Assembly: GCA_903834925.1 (NCBI GenBank)
Contig: CAILLA010000076.1
Span: 1-54,974 of the forward strand
DNA: 54,974 nucleotides
Source: an uncultured Schlesneria sp.
GTDB taxonomy: Bacteria; Planctomycetota; Planctomycetia; Planctomycetales; Planctomycetaceae
Direction of reading: 5' to 3'
The notes beneath the pieces were generated by a model, which worked only from the letters and a program-made list of their open reading frames with translations, was not told the DNA's origin and did not search any database. Position 1 is the first letter of the stretch; each line of letters begins with the position of its first letter. Made by a program: the position numbers and the translations under genes. Shown in pieces: positions 45,196-53,308 of the stretch.

Positions 45196-46625
45196 GGACC
45201 TTCGCTCGATTCATCGCTGGGAATCAGTTTTCGTAGAATTGGGGCCGTGGCAATTGTTGTTGCCAGCGCCATGATCACCATCATCGCGAACAGCTTCGGT
45301 GAAATCACGCCGAGCGACAGTCCGATGTTCAGCACGATCAACTCCATCAAGCCTCGGGTATTCATCAGAATTCCCAGTGCGGCCGACGTCTGCCAGTCAA
45401 TTCCGTTGAGGCGCGAGGCGAGGATCGTTCCGCCAAACTTCCCGATGGTCGCGATCAGGATAATCACAGCACAGATCAGCCAACTGTCCAAACCGCTGAT
45501 CAGACCAATTCGTGTATTCATCCCCGTCACGGCGAAAAACGCGGGTAGCAGCATGATTGTCACCACATCATGCAATTTTGAGGTTAATTCCTTGCTGACG
45601 CGGCTGTCGTGAGGAATCATCGCACCCAGCAGAAAGGCTCCGAAGACCGCATGTATACCAATCGCTTCCGTCGACAGAGCAGCACACAGCAAGGCGATCA
45701 ATAACAGAGGTGTCGTCCGTTGATCTAACCCACGATCTTCTGACCAAGCGATCCACCTCAAGATCAGAGGTCGAACCACCACAAACATCAGGGCAATAAA
45801 CGCAATCGTGGCGACCGCGACCATCACCGCATCGCCAATTTGAGCTTTCGCAACTCCCACCACAAACGCCAGTAAACACCATGCCGTGACATCGTCTGTC
45901 GCAGCACAACTGAGCGCGATGACCCCGAGATCCGTCTGGTCCAAACGATGATCCGTCAGGATCCGGGCGAGGATCGGAAATGCCGTAATGGACATTGCCA
46001 CACCGAGAAACAAGGCGAAACTTGTAAACGGGACTTCGCTCGTTGATAGCATTGGATACAGCCACAGTGCTAATAACGCCCCCAGGACGAACGGAAAAAC
46101 GATGCTGGCGTGTGAGATCGCAATTGCCGCCTTCGCCTGTCCCCCGACTTTTTGCAGATTGAGTTCCAACCCGACGATGAACATGTAGAGGACGACCCCC
46201 AATTGAGCGATCGTTTTGAGTGACGAGACAACCAGACCATGCGGATCAGTACTCGCATCAGGAATCAAGCAATGCATCGCGTCGGGAAAAAAGGTGCCGA
46301 GAATGGAGGGACCGAGCACGATCCCCGCAATGACCTCGCCAATCACAGCCGGTTGGTGAAACCGCTTCAGAATCCAGGCGAACAAGTTTCCCACTGCAAT
46401 AACTGCGGCAAGCGTGGCCAGGACGTGGACAACAACATCAACACCAGCAGATTTCTTCACACCGGTTGTTGTTGCGGTTACCAACGCTGCCGGAGCTTTC
46501 AACTCTTGCCCAACACGTTGAATCCACCAAAACGAAACGATCCCTCCGGCAAGCAGCAGAAAATAAAAGACCAGCAATGTCCCCGATTCGTGTCGAGGCC
46601 GGGTGTTTGAGGAGGCCGTGCTCAT
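45162..46625 (-). CDS. CPA2 family Na+(K+)/H+ antiporter
   Basis: 487 residues with an N-terminal membrane segment, then about 12 helices of the Kef/NhaS fold: GEVIAGIVLGPSILGTFFPD, GVVLYMFIVGLELNL, and the core DD-like ALSCAATDDVTAWCLLAFVV with ion-binding D residues. No NAD-binding TrkA-N domain follows, so it resembles plain CPA2 exchangers. ATG 46625 is chosen by the ORF; the upstream region holds palindromes (46705-46739). The last residues (SHPIHRGG, stop TAA) are encoded by the 45-bp element, so the native C-terminus was probably replaced. Confidence 0.92.
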   Translation of the reverse strand: MSTASSNTRPRHESGTLLVFYFLLLAGGIVSFWWIQRVGQELKAPAALVTATTTGVKKSAGVDVVVHVLATLAAVIAVGNLFAWILKRFHQPAVIGEVIAGIVLGPSILGTFFPDAMHCLIPDASTDPHGLVVSSLKTIAQLGVVLYMFIVGLELNLQKVGGQAKAAIAISHASIVFPFVLGALLALWLYPMLSTSEVPFTSFALFLGVAMSITAFPILARILTDHRLDQTDLGVIALSCAATDDVTAWCLLAFVVGVAKAQIGDAVMVAVATIAFIALMFVVVRPLILRWIAWSEDRGLDQRTTPLLLIALLCAALSTEAIGIHAVFGAFLLGAMIPHDSRVSKELTSKLHDVVTIMLLPAFFAVTGMNTRIGLISGLDSWLICAVIILIATIGKFGGTILASRLNGIDWQTSAALGILMNTRGLMELIVLNIGLSLGVISPKLFAMMVIMALATTIATAPILRKLIPSDESSEGPTQSHPIHRGG

Positions 46626-47259
46626 CAGCAGAACGATTCAATAGATTCGATGCGTCTTCCAGGCTGTCACGGTGACAATTCCTACAATACGAAACAATCA
46701 ATTATTGTCGTTTAAACAACAATCGTCAAGACAATTGTCATTGATTTGATTGAGATATAGGCATTTTCCTGTCCAGATCGGATTAAAGATTCGCCCGACG
46801 CGCAAGCTCGGGTCTTGCGCGGTTCTCCCCCGCTTGCGCATCGGTCTCATGTTATGTTTTTAGCAATTAATATTAATATTAACATTCAACCTGGTAATAC
46901 TTTGCGTCACATTCAGGAGTATGAATGAAAGCCAAGTCACGACAAGAGCTCGTATGTTCACACGTCAGGCGAATCTCACACAAAAATAGGAAAACCCGAA
47001 AATTTTCCAATTTTTCGTGTCATGAATTCGGGTTCCCGGATAATTCATCATTAATTCACGTAAACAATCTCTGTTGCAACGGTTTTCCACAATCAATTCT
47101 TGCGTTTTGAGCCTGAATTTGAGAGCGGTGACTTTACGGATCGCGGTGCCTGGCTTTTTTCCAAGCTTCGAGTTTGTTTCATTTTGATCGGTGTTTTGCT
47201 TGGTGCCGAAATTCGGTTCCCCAAGTTTTTTGCGTCGTTTGCTTCAAGGAGTGTGTGTC
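46626..47259. other. AT-rich divergent intergenic region
   Basis: 634 bases between the antiporter and the prepilin-like gene. It holds palindromes near the antiporter, a hairpin GCGCAAG-CTCGGGT-CTTGCGC at 46800-46820, and an AT-rich stretch (AATTAATATTAATATTAAC near 46865). Small open frames here show no protein features. It probably contains promoters for both genes, including one for the module at 47260. Confidence 0.5.
46705..46739. promoter_or_regulatory. Operator-like palindromes upstream of the antiporter
   Basis: An 18-base imperfect palindrome TTGTCGTTTAAACAACAA (46705-46722) and a perfect GACAATTGTC (46730-46739) lie 80-114 bases upstream of the antiporter start. The arrangement resembles a pair of sites for a dimeric regulator. 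The regulator is unknown. Confidence 0.5.
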
Positions 47260-48432
47260 ATGGCTTTATCTTCATCTGGTTTTCCATCTCGTCGGCGGAA
47301 AGGCTTTACGCTCATCGAATTGCTGGTCGTGATTGCCATCATTGCCGTTCTGATTGCTCTGTTGCTGCCAGCCGTTCAACAGGCTCGCGAAGCCGCTCGA
47401 CGAACTCAGTGCAAGAACAACCTGAAGCAACTAGGTTTGTCGTTGCACAACTACGAAAGCACATTCGGCCAATTTCCAATGCCAGCCATTTGGTCTGTCA
47501 ATGTGACCAGTGGCTCACAGGGAGATCCTTCCTTTGCCATGTCATGGGGTATGTCGATTCTGCCGTACATGGATCAAGCACCGCTTTTCAACTCGTTCGA
47601 TTTTACTCGTCCGATTTGGTCCGGTGCCAACAATCAAGCATTGATTGCGAAAACATTGACCGCCCATATCTGTCCTTCAACCCCATCAATTCCACAGGCT
47701 CCGACCACGTGGCTTGCCAGCCCACTCCGAGGCAATCCGAGTTCAGGCTTGGCACCATCGTCTGATATCGTGATTCCGGCTTGGGGTCGTTCGGATTACA
47801 TCGTTCCCACCGACGTTCGTAGCCCGCTCTACTACAGCTTGACCAATGGAAGCACTGCGACCCGCCACGGATTTTTCTTCGCCGGTGACGCCTTTGGTAG
47901 CGCGGTTGTCTCAGATACGAATCCAGCCACGGTCGCCGCAGTCGCGGCGAAGGGATATCAAGACGGTTCACCGACGGTGGCCAAGGTATTGGACGGTCTT
48001 TCCAACACAATCATGATTGCGGAAAAAGCAGGTCGCAATCAGTTGTGGGAAAGGGGTCAACTCTTTACGGCCGCCAATCCTGATGCCGACTCGAGTGGAA
48101 CCTCCGATTATCTCGCTTACCTTTCGAATCAGAATAACTACGCCGGCGGCGGTTGGGCAGATCCAAACAACGCCGAATGGCTGGATGGTTCTAACCGGAA
48201 CGGTATGGTCGGAAGCTATAACAAAACTGCAAACGGTGATGGATCTCAGGTGAATTCCTGCCCGATCAACTGCAACAACCTGACTGCCCACTCGTGGTAT
48301 TCCTGGCACATCGGCAGCATTCACGTCGCTATGGGTGACGGCAGCGTTCGGACGATTAACGAAAACGTCTCGGATAACGTCCTCGCCAACGCCATTACGC
48401 GAGCAGGTGGCGAAGTTCCTGCCGACTTCTAA
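47260..48432 (+). CDS. DUF1559 H-X9-DG prepilin-like protein A
   Basis: 390 residues. A type IV prepilin leader ends RRRKG (G15), then [20 protein letters not shown] with the conserved glutamate at mature position 5. The typical DUF1559 body follows ([20 protein letters not shown]). The family's closing motif is [12 protein letters not shown], His-X9-Asp-Gly. AAGGAG about 8 bases before ATG 47260 supports the start. It is probably cleaved by a prepilin peptidase and assembled into a pseudopilus or surface fibre. It heads the module that also contains a lipoprotein, sigma/anti-sigma genes and a second pilin-like/lipoprotein pair. Confidence 0.93.
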   Translation: MALSSSGFPSRRRKGFTLIELLVVIAIIAVLIALLLPAVQQAREAARRTQCKNNLKQLGLSLHNYESTFGQFPMPAIWSVNVTSGSQGDPSFAMSWGMSILPYMDQAPLFNSFDFTRPIWSGANNQALIAKTLTAHICPSTPSIPQAPTTWLASPLRGNPSSGLAPSSDIVIPAWGRSDYIVPTDVRSPLYYSLTNGSTATRHGFFFAGDAFGSAVVSDTNPATVAAVAAKGYQDGSPTVAKVLDGLSNTIMIAEKAGRNQLWERGQLFTAANPDADSSGTSDYLAYLSNQNNYAGGGWADPNNAEWLDGSNRNGMVGSYNKTANGDGSQVNSCPINCNNLTAHSWYSWHIGSIHVAMGDGSVRTINENVSDNVLANAITRAGGEVPADF

Positions 48433-48462
48433 GATAGAATTCGCGGCCCTCGGTTTATTTTG

Positions 48463-48503
48463 TCCGCCTGGTTTTCAGCTCACTGTGAACCAGGCGGATT
48501 TTG
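48463..48503 (+). terminator. Intercistronic terminator or attenuator
   Basis: TCCGCCTGGTT (48463-48473) pairs with AACCAGGCGGA (48488-48498), followed by TTTTG. It lies between prepilin A and lipoprotein A, so most transcripts may stop here, giving more pilin-like protein than lipoprotein. Confidence 0.75.
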
Positions 48504-48528
48504 TCATGCTTTACGGAGTGGAATCGAG

Positions 48529-48996
48529 ATGAAATCTCGGGCGTTGTTACTTTCATTGATTTGCTGCGGTCTGGCCTTCTCACAAATTTCCTGCTCTCGC
48601 CCCAAAGGGAAGGTCGTAAAAGATAAAGTTCCGTTGTCCCCGGTCACGGGAACAGTCATGATCGATTCGGAACCTGCGCAAAACGTGATCGTCGATTGCG
48701 TCCCTTTGACCGCCATCGCGGAAATTCGACCGCAGTTCGGGACATCATTCAGAGGAGTGACCGCTCACGATGGAACTTTTTCCATGAGCACCTATGCGCG
48801 AGGTGACGGAATTCCCTATGGTGAGTATGCCGTTTTGTTTCGAAGGCTTGAACAACGACCTTCCGGAGAAAAGGATTTGCTGGGTGGTCAGTACTCCGAC
48901 GTCCAGAAACCGCTGATGAAGATTAAGGTCGTCGAAGGCGAGGATCTCGATCTTGGCGAGATCACGTTAAAACAACCTGCGAACGCAGGGAAATAA
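48529..48996 (+). CDS. Carboxypeptidase-regulatory-like lipoprotein A
   Basis: 155 residues from ATG 48529 (GGAG about 8 bases upstream). A lipoprotein signal (LICCGLAFSQISC) leads to a small beta-sandwich domain: PVTGTVMIDSEPAQNVIVDC, THDGTFSMSTYARGDGIPYG-like segment, YAVLF, and DLDLGEITLK. The fold resembles transthyretin-like/carboxypeptidase regulatory domains, common partners of planctomycete DUF1559 proteins. It is paralogous to the protein at 51866. A role as outer-membrane partner of the pilin-like protein is inference. Confidence 0.82.
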   Translation: MKSRALLLSLICCGLAFSQISCSRPKGKVVKDKVPLSPVTGTVMIDSEPAQNVIVDCVPLTAIAEIRPQFGTSFRGVTAHDGTFSMSTYARGDGIPYGEYAVLFRRLEQRPSGEKDLLGGQYSDVQKPLMKIKVVEGEDLDLGEITLKQPANAGK

Positions 48997-49048
48997 CGCT
49001 GAAATGTGACAATAAAGGCATCTAAGTACCACTGTGGTGTCAACGACG

Positions 49049-49573
49049 ATGGACGAGAAAACTCGCGAATTGACGCGGTTGTGGATGTCGGCTCAGCCGA
49101 TCGTTGCTTCGTTTGTTTCGTCCATGGTTTCTGACTTCACCGCGCGCGATGACATCATGCAGGAAATCATCACGGCGGTGATCGAATCGTTTGATACCTA
49201 TGACACGTCTCGTCCATTCATCGCCTGGTTACTGGGAATCGCCCGAAATCAAGTCGGTCTTTATCGACGTAAACTTTCTCGTGATCGAGGGCTTTTCGAT
49301 GAGGCCACGGCCGACGTTCTGGCCGACGCCTTTTCTCGTGTTTCTATCTCCGAGGTCCGGCGATTAGAATTCCTGCAGGATTGCATTGAACGCCTAAGCG
49401 ATCGTGACAGGAAATTGTGTGATCTGCGCTACGAGCAAGATTTAAAACCGTCGGGAATTGCCTCACGCCTGGGAATCACTGCGAACAACGTTTCCAAAGC
49501 CCTGCAACGGATTCGCGATCAACTTCGAAATTGCATCGAATTACAGGTCGCGAGAACGGAAAGGCCCTTATGA
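49049..49573 (+). CDS. ECF-type sigma-70 factor
   Basis: 174 residues with region 2 (FTARDDIMQEIITAVIESFDTYD, then RPFIAWLLGIARNQV) and region 4 (LSDRDRKLCDLRYEQDLKPSGIASRLGITANNVSKALQRIR). It matches the planctomycete/verrucomicrobial sigma family usually paired with FecR-like proteins. ATG 49049 is preferred to GTG 49034; neither has a good ribosome binding site. Its stop overlaps the next gene as ATGA (49570-49573), so it is coupled to its likely anti-sigma factor. Genes on both sides encode the prepilin/lipoprotein pairs, which may be its regulon. Confidence 0.9.
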   Translation: MDEKTRELTRLWMSAQPIVASFVSSMVSDFTARDDIMQEIITAVIESFDTYDTSRPFIAWLLGIARNQVGLYRRKLSRDRGLFDEATADVLADAFSRVSISEVRRLEFLQDCIERLSDRDRKLCDLRYEQDLKPSGIASRLGITANNVSKALQRIRDQLRNCIELQVARTERPL

Positions 49574-50550
49574 GCGTCGACAGTGAATGGCTGATCAACG
49601 GCCACCTGGACGGAAGTCTGACCGCCGACGAGCGACTTTCACTTGGCGAGTGGTTGAAAGCTTCATCCGACAACGCAGACCGATTTGCACAAGCGGTCAT
49701 GCTGCACAACCGGATTCGCGTCCACTACGAATCATTGAGAGAAACCGAGAAAAAAGTCGACCGCATTCGTGTCGCCTCTGCCCCACGTTCGCCCTACTCG
49801 CGTCGATTCATCGCCGTTGCAAGCCTGGCGTGCGTACTCTCAGGTGCTTTTCTATATCTGTTGACCCTATCGGGCCCAAGTCCCCGAGTCGCCGCAATCG
49901 CGGAATTTCATCAACTGGTGATCCTGGGTCGACGTCCTGCCGATCGAACGTACCGGATCACATTCGTGAAAGACCCGTCTGATCGACCTGAGAATCCTGG
50001 AAAAAATCGAGAAAATCCAGAGAACTCAGCCCGTCCTGGCAATGAACCGATGCTGTATGTTCGCGACGGTCGTCAGTTCGTCTATTCCCGTAAGGCTCTT
50101 GACGGTCGTCAATTTATTATCGGCGGTAATGGTCATCAAAGCTGGGCGATTAAACCTGGCGAGCCCGCTGAAGTGAGCGGTCCGTTGCACTTTACCGAAG
50201 GCTTGCCAGCCGGATTGTATCTGGCACCGGTCCTCAGTTTTTTTGATGGTCAGGAAAAAATGCTGCTGAACGATTACAACCTTGAGCTTCGGAATCCGAC
50301 GAAGTCCACGAAGGTATTCGTTGCCGTCAAGAAACCTGATACAAAACAGGGACCGCGTCGGATCGAAATCTCGTTCTCGGAAATCACTGGCCAGATCGCG
50401 GAAATGCGGATCTGGCCCGAAACGCCTGACCATCGGCGGACAAGTCACACATTGATCCAACTTGTCAGCGAACAAAAGCTCGCCGACAATTGGTTCACAC
50501 ATGAGTTTCATCATCCCGACAATCCACAAAAATCCAACACTTCCATTTGA
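49570..50550 (+). CDS. FecR-like anti-sigma factor candidate
   Basis: 326 residues. The cytoplasmic N-terminus (residues 1-75, LINGHLDGSLTADERLSLGE then ADRFAQAVMLHNRIR) has the short helical pattern typical of planctomycete anti-sigma proteins; no HxxxCxxC zinc motif. One membrane helix (about 81-100, FIAVASLACVLSGAFLYLLTL-like segment) follows, then a periplasmic domain with LolA/FecR-like strands (MLYVRDGRQFVYSRK, EMRIWPET). The ATGA overlap with the sigma gene strongly suggests a sigma/anti-sigma pair. What it senses is unknown; the periplasmic domain could detect envelope or pilus state. Confidence 0.78.
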   Translation: MSVDSEWLINGHLDGSLTADERLSLGEWLKASSDNADRFAQAVMLHNRIRVHYESLRETEKKVDRIRVASAPRSPYSRRFIAVASLACVLSGAFLYLLTLSGPSPRVAAIAEFHQLVILGRRPADRTYRITFVKDPSDRPENPGKNRENPENSARPGNEPMLYVRDGRQFVYSRKALDGRQFIIGGNGHQSWAIKPGEPAEVSGPLHFTEGLPAGLYLAPVLSFFDGQEKMLLNDYNLELRNPTKSTKVFVAVKKPDTKQGPRRIEISFSEITGQIAEMRIWPETPDHRRTSHTLIQLVSEQKLADNWFTHEFHHPDNPQKSNTSI

Positions 50551-50608
50551 TCAGCGTTGATCGATATGATTGCCGATTTCATTTCGTGGTTTGGGAGGGA
50601 TGCGAATA

Positions 50609-51865
50609 ATGCCCTCAAGCATTTCTCGTGTTGCAGTTCGTACCCGGCGGCGATCAGTTTTTGTAGCCCGAAAACGGCGAGCGACAAGTCGTAACATTGG
50701 CTTTAGCCCGTGCAGCATTACATCGAGTCGACGCTCGATGTCTCCGCGGCAAGAACGGTCAACCTCTCGGCATGGAATGACACTGGTCGAATTAATCGTC
50801 GTCATTGCGATGATTGCCCTGTTAATCGGGCTGTTGTTACCCGCCGTGCAACAAGCTCGTGAAGCGGCTCGCCGGGCAAACTGCAAAAACAATCTGAAGC
50901 AGCTTGGCTTAGCGATGCACAACTACGAAAGTACTTACGGTCAATTTCCCATCGCGGCGATCTGGAATGTTGACGGGACTTCTTCGAAAGTCATTTCTGG
51001 AAAATCCTGGGGACAAGCGCTTTTGCCTTTTATCGATCAAGCGGCAATCGCGACCGGGTTTGACGAGTCGCAGCCGATCTGGTCAGGTGTAAAAAATCAA
51101 GCTCTGATCGCAACATCGCTACCGATTTTTGTCTGTCCTTCCGTCCCATTTATTCCCAAGCCAATGACCCGATGGAGTTCCGACACCGTGGCTAAAGGGG
51201 GAAGGCTGAATTGTGATATCGTCCCAATGCAGCCGATTGAAGCGACCTGGGGCAGAACCGACTTTATTGTCACGTGCGACATTCGTTCGCCCCTCAAATC
51301 GAACCTGGCCGCTGCAGGCGTTCCCTCGGCAGGGACTGTCGGGTTCTTTTATTGCGGGGAACAGAACGCACTTGCTGTGGTCAGTGGAAACGGAGTGACA
51401 GGTGCTTTCGATGCTTCGCCAAAAATCTCAAAAGTTTCAGACGGGTTGACGAATACGATCATGATTGCCGAGCTGGCCGCTCGGAACCAGTTATGGGAAA
51501 AGGGAAAAAACATCACCACGGCACCCTCAACCGATACGCCTGCCGCAGCAGAAAATTTCGTTCACCTGCTCAATCAACAGACCCACTTTGGCGGTGGAGG
51601 TTGGGCGGACCCGAACAACGATCAATGGGTCGATGGTGGTAATCGAGACGGAAACAATGACATCCGGGACGTCAACGGAGATAGAAACTCGTGCGTCATC
51701 AATTGCACCAACCTCCAAGCCCGGGCGTATTATTCATTTCACATCGGAATGGCCAATTTCACGATGGGTGACGGTTCTGTGAGAAGCATCAGCGAATACA
51801 TCGACGATACGTTACTCGCCTTTCTGATCACACGTGCGGGTGGCGAAGTCGTTGGAGATTATTAG
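50609..51865 (+). CDS. DUF1559 H-X9-DG prepilin-like protein B
   Basis: 418 residues. The body parallels protein A ([20 protein letters not shown]; closing motif [12 protein letters not shown]). The mature N-terminus begins after RHG (G56) as [20 protein letters not shown]. The leader from ATG 50609, supported by GGGAGGG, is about 56 residues long and very basic, far longer than A's 15. It contains the GGGCTTYAGCCC element, read as [10 protein letters not shown] shorter start at ATG 50738 would give an ordinary leader of 13 residues but has no ribosome binding site. The long leader is either an insertion or an untranslated artefact. It is immediately followed by lipoprotein B. Confidence 0.88.
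   Translation: MPSSISRVAVRTRRRSVFVARKRRATSRNIGFSPCSITSSRRSMSPRQERSTSRHGMTLVELIVVIAMIALLIGLLLPAVQQAREAARRANCKNNLKQLGLAMHNYESTYGQFPIAAIWNVDGTSSKVISGKSWGQALLPFIDQAAIATGFDESQPIWSGVKNQALIATSLPIFVCPSVPFIPKPMTRWSSDTVAKGGRLNCDIVPMQPIEATWGRTDFIVTCDIRSPLKSNLAAAGVPSAGTVGFFYCGEQNALAVVSGNGVTGAFDASPKISKVSDGLTNTIMIAELAARNQLWEKGKNITTAPSTDTPAAAENFVHLLNQQTHFGGGGWADPNNDQWVDGGNRDGNNDIRDVNGDRNSCVINCTNLQARAYYSFHIGMANFTMGDGSVRSISEYIDDTLLAFLITRAGGEVVGDY
50690..50713 (+). repeat. GGGCTTYAGCCC element, copy D (in leader of pilin B)
   Basis: 24-base copy with core CATTGGCTTTAGCCCGTG. It lies in the leader-coding or 5' untranslated part of prepilin B and is one of two copies inside predicted coding sequence. Confidence 0.8.
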
Positions 51866-52330
51866 ATGCGATTTCGAAATCTCTGGGTCGTCTGCTGTCT
51901 GTTCTGCCTCCTTTGTCAGACATCCTGTTCACGCTCGAAACGTCCTCCCATTACCGACAAGGTTCCGTTAACGCATGTCACAGGAATCGTTCTTGTCGAT
52001 GGAGTTCCCACGTCGGGGGTTCACGTGCAATACGTTCCGCAGGGTGAAATCGCCGAACGACGAGAACGCTACCTGAATCGTTTCTTCCTGATGTCTGGAG
52101 ACGGGGGAAAGTTCTCGCTCAGCACTTATGTGAACGGGGATGGCATTCCCTATGGGGAATATGTTCTCGAATTCAAATTACTGGAACAGCGTCTGTCAGG
52201 CGAAGTCGACAAATTCGGCGGCGAATACTCCAACGTCCGCTCCCCCTTCATGACAATCAAAGTCGAAAAAGACGCAGACCTGGACCTGGGCGAAATCGAA
52301 TTGAAAACCCGCCCCGAAGCGAAGAAGTAA
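51866..52330 (+). CDS. Carboxypeptidase-regulatory-like lipoprotein B
   Basis: 154 residues. The ATG follows the prepilin B stop (TAG) with no gap, indicating coupled translation. A lipoprotein signal (VVCCLFCLLCQTSC) precedes the same domain as lipoprotein A: VTGIVLVDGVPTSGVHV, NGDGIPYGEYVLEF, LLEQRLSGEVDKFGGEYS, DLDLGEIEL. The two lipoproteins share most of these blocks, so the pilin/lipoprotein pair has been duplicated as a unit. Confidence 0.85.
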   Translation: MRFRNLWVVCCLFCLLCQTSCSRSKRPPITDKVPLTHVTGIVLVDGVPTSGVHVQYVPQGEIAERRERYLNRFFLMSGDGGKFSLSTYVNGDGIPYGEYVLEFKLLEQRLSGEVDKFGGEYSNVRSPFMTIKVEKDADLDLGEIELKTRPEAKK

Positions 52331-52346
52331 GCACCACGCGGGATTC

Positions 52347-52380
52347 TTATTCGTGTCATTCGTAAGATTCGTGGTCAAAA
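52347..52380. repeat. TTCGTGTCATTCGTAAG-type repeat
   Basis: Loosely related to the element at 29832: repeated TTCGT units ending GGTCAAAA. It starts 17 bases after the lipoprotein B stop. Confidence 0.45.
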
Positions 52381-52456
52381 CTCTTCTGATTTCCGGGAAG
52401 ATTCGTCCATGAACTTCGGCAAGTTAGTGAGTCTGGTTTTAGCCGAGAGGACTAGG

Positions 52457-52501
52457 GCAAAGGCCCGTTAACCACCCCCGTGGAGGGGGTGGGGTTTCGT
52501 T
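52457..52501 (+). repeat. 45-bp double-hairpin element, copy 2 (intergenic)
   Basis: Same start as copy 1 (GCAAAGGCCCGTTAACCACC) and 5 differences or so over 45 bases; about one difference from copy 3. It lies in the spacer, outside any CDS. Confidence 0.85.
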
Positions 52502-52711
52502 TTGGATTTCGCGATTTTTCCCGACGAACAATCGTTTACGGCGTTTCCTGAATCAGAAAATTTAAATTTCAGAGTTCTTCGAGTAAGATTTCTATTTGGC
52601 CCGAGTTATTCATTTCAGAACGGTTTTGTTGATCCACATCGAACTTGAGCCGGAAACGCCAGGGTTGTCGTTTCGCCGCAATCAAAAAATCCTCTTTCCC
52701 AGAAGGTGACG

Positions 52712-53308
52712 ATGTACGAGCAGCCGCGAACACGTCCGAGCCTGCTGGTCCGTCTGCAAGGGGCGCGTGATGAGCGGGCGTGGTCTGAGTTTTCGCTCAT
52801 CTACGAGCCACTGGTCCTTCGGCTGATGCGACGACGTGGTTTACAGGAATGTGATGCTCGCGATGCGACACAACAGGTTCTGATCCGAATCAGTGGCGCA
52901 ATTGAACGCTATCAAAATGACGGGGCCGACGCGTCGTTCCGGCGATGGCTGTTTCGAGTCGCTCGAAACGTCGTGGTGACTTTTTTGACTCGACAATCGG
53001 GACAGCCAAAGGTGATGGATCACGATCAGATTGCCAATGTGCTCGATTCCGTGTCAGCAGATTGTGCTGAGTCACAGTTGTTCGATGTCGAGTATCGGCA
53101 GCAGGTGCTTGCCTGGGCCATCGAACAGGTGCGTCGGGATTTTAAGGACTCGACATGGCAGGCGTTTGTCGAGTCGAGCATTCATGGCCGGCCGATCGCC
53201 GACGTGGCCAGCGAGCTGGGCCTGTCGGTCGGCAGTGTCTATGTCGCCCGCAGCCGGATTGTTGCACGGCTGCGAGCGAAAGTCGAAGAGCTGGAGACGG
53301 ACCTATGA
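52712..53308 (+). CDS. ECF-type sigma-70 factor (second)
   Basis: 198 residues. Region 2 is visible in WSEFSLIYEPLVLRLMRRRG and DARDATQQVLIRISGAI, then FRRWLFRVARNVVV; region 4 in STWQAFVESSIHGRPIADVA, then LGLSVGSVYVARSRIVARL. The AGAAGG before ATG 52712 supports that start over GTG 52706. Its TGA overlaps the ATG of the next gene (53305-53308). This is the known planctomycete arrangement of an ECF factor coupled to a kinase carrying an anti-sigma zinc finger. It may respond to kinase activity. Confidence 0.93.
   Translation: MYEQPRTRPSLLVRLQGARDERAWSEFSLIYEPLVLRLMRRRGLQECDARDATQQVLIRISGAIERYQNDGADASFRRWLFRVARNVVVTFLTRQSGQPKVMDHDQIANVLDSVSADCAESQLFDVEYRQQVLAWAIEQVRRDFKDSTWQAFVESSIHGRPIADVASELGLSVGSVYVARSRIVARLRAKVEELETDL

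Larger units (their letters stand above)
52331..52711. other. Spacer with repeats upstream of the second sigma factor gene
   Basis: 381 bases. It holds a TTCGTG-type repeat (52347-52380) and copy 2 of the 45-bp element (52457-52501), then an AT-rich stretch near 52555-52600 that may be promoter DNA. No gene is supported. Confidence 0.5.

Noticed and set aside
46925-47110. Short plus-strand frame before prepilin A
   Set aside because: AT-rich promoter-like DNA; the peptide is not protein-like and has no family signature.
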